From the NCBI RefSeq assembly GCF_038593265.1, contig NZ_CP151979.1, positions 248,001-312,000 on the forward strand: a DNA stretch of 64,000 nucleotides, read 5' to 3'. Under the pieces are notes generated by a model. That model worked only from the letters and a program-made list of their open reading frames with translations. It was not told where the DNA came from and searched no databases. The translations under genes were made by a program, and so were the position numbers. Source of the DNA: Ureibacillus sp. FSL W7-1570 (lineage in GTDB: Bacteria; Bacillota; Bacilli; Bacillales_A; Planococcaceae). This document shows positions 25,426 to 32,368 of this stretch, in pieces (position 1 is the stretch's first letter; each line of letters starts with the position of its first letter).

Positions 25426-26476
25426 TTTCCAATCCCTGTACGAACGTTTTCAAATTCCGATGCCTGAAATGGTTTATGATTTAAGTGAGAATGTGAATGC
25501 TTTCGGATTTCCGCCAATGATTAAAGAACAATGGTTCCAATTGTTGAACAAAATTTCTGTTTATCCGCATCCGGAAGCGGAACCGTTAAGATCACTTTTG
25601 GCAGAGAAATTAAATGTTCAACGGGAGAACCTTCTTTTGGGAAACGGCGCAGCGGAATTATTAACCTTTTTTGCAGGCAGGTTTACCAATCAAAAGGTGA
25701 TAATCGTCCATCCAACTTTTTCTGAATATAAAATGACGTTGGAAGCCCAAGGAGCCGAACTGATTGATTTGGTGGTGCAAGAAATCGAAGCATACCGGCT
25801 CCCGATTGTACAAATCAAAGAGCATATGAAAGAAGCGGCTTGCCTGTATTTATGTAATCCAAATAATCCGACCGGCTCCCTTATCCCAAAGGAAACCATC
25901 GAAGAACTTCTAATTTGCGGGGAAGAAACAGGGTGTGAAATCCTGGTCGATGAAGCTTTTATGGATTGGACCGATGAATCGGAATCCGTCATACCACTTA
26001 TCGGACGGTATCCCAATTTGACGGTTTTAAGATCGATGACAAAAATGTATGGAATCGCAGGCATCCGATTGGGGTATTTAGTTGGGCGAAAAGAACTTGT
26101 GGAAGAATTGGAAAGCCGACTCCCCCATTGGCATGTCAACGCATTAGCCATTGAAATAGGGAAAATGTGCCTTGAAGATGAAAACTTCCGCCGTGAGAGT
26201 ATTGCAAAACATGCCAGCATCAAAAGAAACCTCGAACATTTTTTGCGGAAACACCAATGTAAGACGACAAACAGCGTGACGAATTTTCTCTGCTTCCAAC
26301 TGACAGATCCGGAAGAGACAAGGGATTTTTATTTTTATTGTCTCCGCAACGGTATAGTATTGAGACATACGGAAAATTTTATCGGCATGGATGGCAAATG
26401 GCTTCGAATCGGAGTGAAAAGGGAAGAAGCAATGAAAAAATTTCAACAAGTAATGGATGAATGGTATGGAAAATAA
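25400..26476 (+). CDS. cobD: Threonine-phosphate decarboxylase CobD (PLP enzyme)
   Basis: CobD decarboxylates L-threonine O-3-phosphate to (R)-1-aminopropan-2-ol O-phosphate, the substrate of the CbiB enzyme coded just upstream. The 358-residue aminotransferase-fold protein starts at TTG 25400: GGGGGTG lies seven bases before it and the protein then begins MQYPPHGANFQSLYERF, the family N terminus. Other motifs: DLSENVNAFGFPP near 28, LCNPNNPTGSLIP near 150, and the PLP Lys in SMTKMYGIAGIRLGYL near 213. It overlaps cbiB by 26 bases. Histidinol-phosphate aminotransferase is the close alternative, but the neighbours decide. Confidence 0.9.
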   Translation: MQYPPHGANFQSLYERFQIPMPEMVYDLSENVNAFGFPPMIKEQWFQLLNKISVYPHPEAEPLRSLLAEKLNVQRENLLLGNGAAELLTFFAGRFTNQKVIIVHPTFSEYKMTLEAQGAELIDLVVQEIEAYRLPIVQIKEHMKEAACLYLCNPNNPTGSLIPKETIEELLICGEETGCEILVDEAFMDWTDESESVIPLIGRYPNLTVLRSMTKMYGIAGIRLGYLVGRKELVEELESRLPHWHVNALAIEIGKMCLEDENFRRESIAKHASIKRNLEHFLRKHQCKTTNSVTNFLCFQLTDPEETRDFYFYCLRNGIVLRHTENFIGMDGKWLRIGVKREEAMKKFQQVMDEWYGK

Positions 26477-27077
26477 ACTCGAGCTTTTTTTCGTTCGCCA
26501 TGGTGAAACGGAGTGGAATCAGGAAGGTCGGCTGCAAGGCTGGCTGGATTCCAACTTGTCTCCACATGGCATCAAACAAATTACCCATTTAAAACAGCAA
26601 TTAAAAGGCATTCGATTTGCTGCGGCTTTCTCCAGCACTTCGAATAGAGCGATACAAACAGCTGAATTGTTGGTAGGGGACTATTTGACAATCGTGAAAG
26701 ATCCAAGGCTGTTGGAAATCCATCTGGGCAGCTGGCAAGGGAAACGGTTGGCAGACATTGAAAAAAATGATTTCGAAAGATACAATCATTACTTCCATCA
26801 CCCTGAAAAATACATCCCTGATACAGGTGAAAGCTTTCACCAGGTCGTCCACCGGATGGGCGATTTTCTTGAATCCTGCGCGAATGCCTTCGACTCAGGG
26901 AAAATATTGGCGGTTTCCCATGGTGTCGCCATTCGGGCTCTGATTCTGCCGATTTTGCGGTTGCCAATAAAGAACATTTGGGATTTTGAAATTGAGGGGG
27001 CAAGTGTCACAAAAGTCACCATCACCAATAAAACACCGATCATTGAGTATATCGGAAAAACCATTTCGATTGAATAG
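26466..27077 (+). CDS. cobC: Alpha-ribazole phosphatase CobC / histidine phosphatase family
   Basis: This 203-residue phosphoglycerate-mutase-like phosphatase is probably responsible for removing phosphate from alpha-ribazole 5'-phosphate or adenosylcobalamin 5'-phosphate. Catalytic residues: FVRHGETEWNQEG (phospho-His) at about residues 7-19, the Arg in SSTSNRAIQTA near 55, Glu in LLEIHLGSWQG near 80, and the second His in AVSHGVAIRAL near 147. ATG 26466 is chosen because GGATG is seven bases upstream; ATG 26457 would add three residues. It overlaps cobD by 11 bases. Activity on corrinoids is inferred from operon position; the sequence alone only gives the phosphatase family. Confidence 0.82.
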   Translation: MENKLELFFVRHGETEWNQEGRLQGWLDSNLSPHGIKQITHLKQQLKGIRFAAAFSSTSNRAIQTAELLVGDYLTIVKDPRLLEIHLGSWQGKRLADIEKNDFERYNHYFHHPEKYIPDTGESFHQVVHRMGDFLESCANAFDSGKILAVSHGVAIRALILPILRLPIKNIWDFEIEGASVTKVTITNKTPIIEYIGKTISIE

Positions 27078-27129
27078 ACAACTCCGGTTAAAAATATATT
27101 GAACTAAACGATCATATGGAGTTGTTGCC

Positions 27130-27747
27130 ATGTATGGCCATCATTTGAGTCTTGTTTTAAAGCATTTCGCCTTGATGTGGGGATTGACGGCGATAAGCCT
27201 GATTGTTGGAATGTTTTTGCCGTCTTCCATCGTAATTATTGTTTCGGTGGTCAATTTGGTCTTGTTGTTCATTGTCGTTTTCACCCGCAACATGCTATGG
27301 GCCAACGGAATTTTATATTTGATCCCCTTCTTTACAGGAATCATGTTCTATTGGTTGGCACAGTTATTTATCGGAATATTGGGAACAGCATTCGTGTACT
27401 CGCTATTATTTGGAGCGGCGGTTCTCTTCATCACACTTGCTCTTTTGGGCTTAAAAATGCCGAGGCATTTTCCGAATGGGGCAACATATTTCACAGCGAT
27501 ATTGCTCGTATTTATGCTATTTTTCATCATTTATTTTTTCATCCCGGTTGACAGTATGGTCCATGTATTTATTGCGGCCATCATCGTCTTTGGTTTTGTG
27601 CTATATACAGTTTATGATTTTAATTTGATCCGGAATTATTATGTAAAAGAAGATGAACTTGTTAAGACGGCATTAAGTTTATATTTGGATTTTATCAATA
27701 TCTTCTTCTTTTTCTTTGGACGTTTATACCGGGGAAAAAGAAAATAA
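27130..27747 (+). CDS. Bax inhibitor-1 (YetJ-like) membrane protein
   Basis: This 205-residue protein has about six or seven hydrophobic membrane segments and the C-terminal hallmark of the Bax inhibitor-1/TMBIM family: VLYTVYDFNLIRNYY near residue 156 and ALSLYLDFINIFFFFFGRLY near 178. The two Asp residues in YDF and YLDF correspond to the pH-sensing pair of Bacillus subtilis YetJ, a calcium leak channel. The ATG lies 52 bases after cobC with no terminator between, so it may be read with the salvage cluster; a functional link is not evident. Motif agreement is good only at the C-terminal end. Confidence 0.78.
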   Translation: MYGHHLSLVLKHFALMWGLTAISLIVGMFLPSSIVIIVSVVNLVLLFIVVFTRNMLWANGILYLIPFFTGIMFYWLAQLFIGILGTAFVYSLLFGAAVLFITLALLGLKMPRHFPNGATYFTAILLVFMLFFIIYFFIPVDSMVHVFIAAIIVFGFVLYTVYDFNLIRNYYVKEDELVKTALSLYLDFINIFFFFFGRLYRGKRK

Positions 27748-27756
27748 CCTGATGGG

Positions 27757-27800
27757 AAAAAACTGAGGAAATTAACATTCGTTTATTTCTACAGTTTTTT
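27757..27800 (+). terminator. Terminator before glnR
   Basis: AAAAACTG pairs with CAGTTTTT, with partial inner pairing of AGGAAAT with ATTTCT; followed by CTTTT. Confidence 0.65.
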
Positions 27801-27881
27801 CTTTTGTGGAAAAAGTGAAAATGGCAATAAATTTGATGAATTATGAGATGAATTTCTTAAAAATGAAAAAATTTTTGTCAA

Positions 27882-27898
27882 TGTAAGGTTTCCTTACA
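27882..27898 (+). promoter_or_regulatory. GlnR/TnrA box upstream of glnRA
   Basis: TGTAAGGTTTCCTTACA matches TGTNA-N7-TNACA exactly and is nearly a perfect palindrome. It ends 5 bases before the -35 element of the glnR promoter, as expected for autorepression by GlnR under nitrogen excess. No good second box was found. Confidence 0.9.
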
Positions 27899-27903
27899 TG
27901 ACG

Positions 27904-27932
27904 TTGACAAACAATATGCCAGATAGTAAAAT
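27904..27932 (+). promoter_or_regulatory. Sigma-A promoter of glnRA
   Basis: TTGACA (27904-27909), 17-base spacer, TAAAAT (27927-27932). The transcription start should fall near 27939, just before the glnR SD. Confidence 0.85.
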
Positions 27933-27955
27933 GTTCATCATTAGGGAGGAGTGAC

Positions 27956-28357
27956 ATGTCATATCAAAATAAACGGACAAGTGAAATTCGAAGATCAATG
28001 CCGTTATTGCCAATCGGTACGGTGATTCAACTGACAGATTTGTCCGCGCGGCAAATCCGTTATTATGAGGAACAAGGTCTAATTTGCCCTCATCGTACAG
28101 AAGGCAATCAGCGGATGTTTTCATTAAATGATGTTGATTTGCTTTTGGAAATCAAAGATTTTCTTGAACAAGGTTTAAACATAGCGGGAATTAAGAAAAT
28201 ATTCGAAATGAAAAAAGGGGCGAAGGATGGAAAGTTTGGAAAAGAGCTTTCTGATGAAGAAATCCGCAGCATCTTGCGGGAGGAAATGAAAAATGCCCAA
28301 TCCCGTTCCCATAAACCTTTGTTGAGATATGCAGATGTTACTCGATATTATCAATAA
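27956..28357 (+). CDS. glnR: MerR-family nitrogen regulator GlnR
   Basis: GlnR represses glnRA and other nitrogen genes when glutamine is high; its binding is stimulated by feedback-inhibited glutamine synthetase, coded next. The 133-residue product has the MerR winged helix-turn-helix (TVIQLTDLSARQIRYYEEQGL, residues about 22-42, and TEGNQRMFSLNDVDLL near 48) and a short C-terminal tail, here ending RSHKPLLRYADVTRYYQ, the region that responds to glutamine synthetase in the family. SD GGGAGGAG. The promoter and a perfect operator lie just upstream. Confidence 0.95.
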   Translation: MSYQNKRTSEIRRSMPLLPIGTVIQLTDLSARQIRYYEEQGLICPHRTEGNQRMFSLNDVDLLLEIKDFLEQGLNIAGIKKIFEMKKGAKDGKFGKELSDEEIRSILREEMKNAQSRSHKPLLRYADVTRYYQ

Positions 28358-28395
28358 TAATTTATACTAAAGAATTTAAGTAGGAGAGTGGAATT

Positions 28396-29730
28396 GTGGG
28401 TCGATACACAAAAGAAGACATCTATCGATTGGTTGAAGAAAAGGAAGTAAAATTTATCCGACTACAATTTACAGATATTTTAGGAACAATTAAAAACGTT
28501 GAAATTCCTGTAAGTCAATTGGATAAAGCTTTGGACAACAAAATGATGTTTGATGGTTCATCCATTGAAGGATTTGTCCGCATCGAAGAATCTGATATGT
28601 ATTTATATCCTGATTTAGATACATTCATGGTATTCCCTTGGACAACAGGAAAAGGGAAAGTGGCACGTTTTATTTGCGACATTTATACTGCGGATGGTGA
28701 GCCGTTCTTAGGAGACCCTCGTACAAATTTGAAACGCGTATTAAAAGAAATGGAAGAAATGGGCTTCAGTCATTTCAACTTGGGGCCTGAGCCGGAATTC
28801 TTCTTGTTCAAACTGGACGAAAACGGCGAACCTACGTTGGAAGTAAATGACCATGGCGGTTATTTTGACTTGGCGCCGACAGATCTTGGTGAAAACTGCC
28901 GTCGCGATATCGTCCTTGAATTGGAAGAAATGGGCTTTGAAGTGGAAGCTTCCCACCATGAAGTGGCTCCGGGGCAACATGAAATCGACTTCAAATATGC
29001 GGATGCAGTCACAGCTTGCGATAACATCCAAACATTTAAATTGGTGGTAAAAACAATTGCGCGCAAACATGGTCTGCATGCAACATTCATGCCGAAACCA
29101 TTATTTGGTGAAGCCGGATCAGGAATGCACTGCAACGTTTCCTTATTCAAAGGTAAAGACAATGCGTTCTATGATCCAAACACTGAGCTTGGATTATCCG
29201 AAACGGCAATGCAATTCATGGCGGGCTTATTGAAACATGTGCAAAGCTTTACAGCCGTTACAAACCCTACAGTGAACTCTTATAAACGTTTAGTTCCCGG
29301 CTTCGAAGCGCCGGTTTATGTGGCTTGGTCCGCACAAAACCGTTCACCGTTGATTCGCGTCCCAGCTTCCCGCGGAGTTTCAACACGTTTGGAAGTGCGC
29401 TCCGTTGATCCTTCAGCCAATCCATATTTGGCAATGGCGGTGATTTTGGCATCAGGACTTGATGGCATTAAAAACAAATTGACGCCACCAGCTCCAATCA
29501 ACCGGAACATTTATGTGATGACGGAAGAGGAACGCCGTGAGAACGGAATTAAAAACTTGCCGGGGCAATTGGATGATGCCCTCCGCTTGTTGGAGAAAGA
29601 TGAAGTGGTGAAAAACGCCCTTGGACCACACATCTACCAAAACTTCAAAGAAGCGAAAGAAATCGAATTCGAAATGTATCGTTCCACTGTCCATCCTTGG
29701 GAGAGAGAACATTATTTGAAAATGTATTAA
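28396..29730 (+). CDS. glnA: Glutamine synthetase, type I-alpha
   Basis: This 444-residue enzyme makes glutamine from glutamate, ammonia and ATP and also acts as chaperone/corepressor for GlnR and TnrA. GTG start after GGAGAG. Signature blocks: [20 protein letters not shown] near residue 50, GPEPEFFLF near 130, [18 protein letters not shown] near 186, [13 protein letters not shown] near 240, [17 protein letters not shown] near 290 and [13 protein letters not shown] near 315. No adenylylation-site insert is present, which fits the I-alpha class regulated by feedback. Same operon as glnR (38-base gap). Confidence 0.97.
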   Translation: MGRYTKEDIYRLVEEKEVKFIRLQFTDILGTIKNVEIPVSQLDKALDNKMMFDGSSIEGFVRIEESDMYLYPDLDTFMVFPWTTGKGKVARFICDIYTADGEPFLGDPRTNLKRVLKEMEEMGFSHFNLGPEPEFFLFKLDENGEPTLEVNDHGGYFDLAPTDLGENCRRDIVLELEEMGFEVEASHHEVAPGQHEIDFKYADAVTACDNIQTFKLVVKTIARKHGLHATFMPKPLFGEAGSGMHCNVSLFKGKDNAFYDPNTELGLSETAMQFMAGLLKHVQSFTAVTNPTVNSYKRLVPGFEAPVYVAWSAQNRSPLIRVPASRGVSTRLEVRSVDPSANPYLAMAVILASGLDGIKNKLTPPAPINRNIYVMTEEERRENGIKNLPGQLDDALRLLEKDEVVKNALGPHIYQNFKEAKEIEFEMYRSTVHPWEREHYLKMY

Positions 29731-29747
29731 TAAAATAATGTGAAATA

Positions 29748-29794
29748 AAAACATCCTGCTTTCGCTGGTTTAATGCGCAAAAGCAGGATGTTTT
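29748..29794. terminator. Bidirectional terminator glnA / PilX-like gene
   Basis: AAAACATCCTGCT pairs with AGCAGGATGTTTT (13 bp) around an inner loop. A-rich and T-rich tails on both sides suit the convergent genes glnA (+) and the minus-strand gene ending at 29809. Confidence 0.8.
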
Positions 29795-29808
29795 CGTTTT
29801 ATGGGGCA

Positions 29809-31896
29809 TCAATTTTCATATTTTCTCGAAACCATAATCGGTTTGAAAGAATCCAAATCGTGGTAGGTGATACCGATATTCTGCAACTTGTGGAAGGTTG
29901 TGACAATATCTTCGTCATAATCGATCATCAGTCTGGATTCGCTTTTTTCTTGTTCGCGGACACTCGGAAAGTTTCTTGTGAAGCCTGATTTGATGCTTGC
30001 TCTCTCGATGCTGCCTCGGATGCCTGTTAAAAATACATTTTTCCCGGCGACGCCTCCGTTGATTTTATAATTGGAGACCGTACCGTGCAACTCCACTTTC
30101 CCTTTTTGGGAATAAAGGAACATATTGATTTCTTGCTGTTTTTCATTGAAATAATCTTCTAAATTGTTTCCTTGGCTTGTTGCGTAGTTGTAGGTGATGT
30201 CGCCTGTAGCGAAGATAATCAATCCACTGTCGCCAGGAGTATTGATCAATACATGTTTCAAGTCCACGTTGCCATTCACAAAAAATATTGCATCCGCATT
30301 GATGATGGCCGGTTTCAATGGAGATCCGAGCACTCCGTTGATTTCAAGATCCCCATCGACAAAATACACGCCTTTAAATGTATGTTCGCCGCGATTGATA
30401 TTGAGGGCTTTATTTGTGATGTCACCTTTGTCCAGATAAAAGTTGCCATCAAATGTATGTTTGCCATCTTCTATTCGGATGGATGCCCGCGGAATTCCTT
30501 TCTTTTCTTCATAACTTTTGCTCTCATCAGGTTTTTCATCATCCGGATCGATGTTTATAACAGGTTTTTTGTTGGAAATATAGTAATTCCCTTTAAACGT
30601 GTTGCTTGAGTAAAGTCCGGTGATGATGATGTTGGAACCGTATAAATGGAAGTTCCCGTCCAGCGTATATTTTGTACGATCGATAAAATTGTTATTGCCT
30701 AATAATGCGGTCAATCTGAAATATTCGTTCCCATTTTCGCCCTTGATTTCATGGGTTTTTCCATCGATGATGGTTTGGATACCATATTTGAACCAAGTCG
30801 GCTTTTTGGCGTAGTAAGACGAATTTACAGGCAGCTTGTAAACCGAATATTCATTATCGTTTTTGATCACTTTTTGTGCAAGCGCCATTTTTCCGATATT
30901 GACCATATTTTCCACATCAAACGGCTCAGCTGTCCCCGTTTCCATCAGATCCGGCAGATCTTCATTGAATAAGTAGGAAGTGACATTCTTCACGGATTGT
31001 ATATCATAAAGGCAATTGCTTTCCTTCATTTCATGGAAGTTATGTTTAAATACATCATTATAATTGACCCGGTCGAAGAACTTGTTGTCGCAGCCTTTCC
31101 AGTTGTCCAATGCTTCCGGTTTGATGACAAACAGCCGTCCGTTTGAAGGATTGACAAATAACTTTGCATTTTTCGATTCGGAAGGGAAAACCGTTTCCCC
31201 GCCAATGGCAGGGTATGTACTGTCTTTCCAACGTCTTTCAATCAGTGGGCTTGGTATGTATGCGCTGTTTGAGACGATGATATTTCCATCGGCTTTTACA
31301 TCTCCATTGATGCTGACCCCGCCATTTAACATAAGGTTGCCATCGCCGCTTGTACTGACGGCATAATTCAGTATTTTCGGGACATCTGAGTATACGGCTC
31401 CGAGTTTGACTTCGGCAACGACCGTTTTTGTGGCATCGTTAGCCGTACCGACGCTTTTGAATTTCACAGTCCGGATGGTGTCAAGAGGATTGGCGGGAGT
31501 TTTTATGTAACATGCATCGTATTTTTTTTCACCGTTTTCATTCATAACATGGGTTCCTGAATCGCATTCATACTTCTGTAAAATATCATCAAATTTGTCG
31601 TTGAATGCGTTTATAAATTGCGACTTGCTGATGAAATTCAGCTTATAATACTTCTTTTTCGTGTCTTCCAGCACTTCTTCAATCGCTTGCTCCAATTCTT
31701 TGTTGATTTTTAAAGTGATATGGTCAATTCCGTCTTCTGCCAATTTGGCCGCCTGATTCGTTTTTTCCCGGTGTTCGTTGCGTGTGATCCCATTCATGGA
31801 AAAGGTGATCAAGGTTGTCCCGATAACCGTTGCAATCAACAACACCATGATGGTTATCACAAAGGCGTTTCCTTTTTGTGAGCGGAGGATTCTCAT
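29809..31896 (-). CDS. Large PilX-like pilus protein with beta-solenoid-like repeats, 695 aa
   Basis: Start ATG 31896 after a strong SD (AAAGGAGATAGT). Residues 5-38 (QKGNAFVITIMVLLIATVIG, then SMNGITRNEHRE) form one hydrophobic helix with the layout of PilX N-terminal domains, but with no Glu at +5 and no clear leader-peptidase site. Residues about 40-180 are charged. The rest is rich in short G-D/N-V/I-x-I repeats: LNGGVSINGDVKADGNI near 190, GVYFVDGDLEINGVLG and AIFFVNGNVDLK near 520, GLIIFATGDITY near 560, and GKVELHGTVSNYKINGGVAG near 605. Such repeats suggest a beta-helix or polymer-forming (bactofilin-like) fold. It is a paralogue of the 805-residue protein next to it. A surface, tip or adhesin role is inferred from the pilus context. 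Confidence 0.8.
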   Translation of the reverse strand: MRILRSQKGNAFVITIMVLLIATVIGTTLITFSMNGITRNEHREKTNQAAKLAEDGIDHITLKINKELEQAIEEVLEDTKKKYYKLNFISKSQFINAFNDKFDDILQKYECDSGTHVMNENGEKKYDACYIKTPANPLDTIRTVKFKSVGTANDATKTVVAEVKLGAVYSDVPKILNYAVSTSGDGNLMLNGGVSINGDVKADGNIIVSNSAYIPSPLIERRWKDSTYPAIGGETVFPSESKNAKLFVNPSNGRLFVIKPEALDNWKGCDNKFFDRVNYNDVFKHNFHEMKESNCLYDIQSVKNVTSYLFNEDLPDLMETGTAEPFDVENMVNIGKMALAQKVIKNDNEYSVYKLPVNSSYYAKKPTWFKYGIQTIIDGKTHEIKGENGNEYFRLTALLGNNNFIDRTKYTLDGNFHLYGSNIIITGLYSSNTFKGNYYISNKKPVINIDPDDEKPDESKSYEEKKGIPRASIRIEDGKHTFDGNFYLDKGDITNKALNINRGEHTFKGVYFVDGDLEINGVLGSPLKPAIINADAIFFVNGNVDLKHVLINTPGDSGLIIFATGDITYNYATSQGNNLEDYFNEKQQEINMFLYSQKGKVELHGTVSNYKINGGVAGKNVFLTGIRGSIERASIKSGFTRNFPSVREQEKSESRLMIDYDEDIVTTFHKLQNIGITYHDLDSFKPIMVSRKYEN

Positions 31897-32368
31897 ATAC
31901 TATCTCCTTTCAAATAGGAAATTATTAGGGTATAGTAATAACTTTTTTTCATCCTTTCTTTCCATTATACTTATGAAAAAAATAATTTCCATAAAATTCT
32001 TATGAAAATGCCGTGTTTTTTGATATACTAAAATAGAAATATCAGAGATGGTTAACTTGTTGATATACTTAATCCAATTATAATATATATACTTTATTTA
32101 TTGTAAATAATAGGGTCGTTTACAATTAATGATTTTTCAGTATTATTATTTTAGAAAATGCAATCAAATTATATTTATATAATATAATATTGTGTGTTTT
32201 TTGTTTTCGGAGATTCTTGGGCCATTTTAACAAATATGTTTTCAGAAAGCGAATATCAAATAATTACTATATGATATTTTTCGTTTTATAAATTCTATAT
32301 TTTTTAATTGATAATAATGTTCAATAATAATCTCCCAAACAAAATGGCGGGAGATTGGAAATTTAAAC
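31897..32368. other. AT-rich gap between the two PilX-like genes
   Basis: About 470 bases, very AT-rich, with no supported ORF. It should hold the promoter of the 695-residue gene (minus strand); I could not fix its elements. A hairpin near 32329-32356 follows the 805-residue gene. An 11-codon ATG frame at 32049 (+) has no SD. Confidence 0.45.
32329..32356 (-). terminator. Possible terminator after the 805-aa PilX-like gene
   Basis: AATCTCCC pairs with GGGAGATT (8 bp, 12-base loop); on the minus strand it is followed by ATTATTG, a modest T-rich tail. Confidence 0.4.

Noticed and set aside
29819-31366. Several plus-strand ORFs of 60-145 codons
   Set aside because: All lie opposite the 695-aa PilX-like gene, lack SD sites and show shadow composition.
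32049-32084. 11-codon peptide frame MVNLLIYLIQL (+)
   Set aside because: No SD, no promoter, and such frames are common in AT-rich DNA; unlike the 46.9-kb unit.
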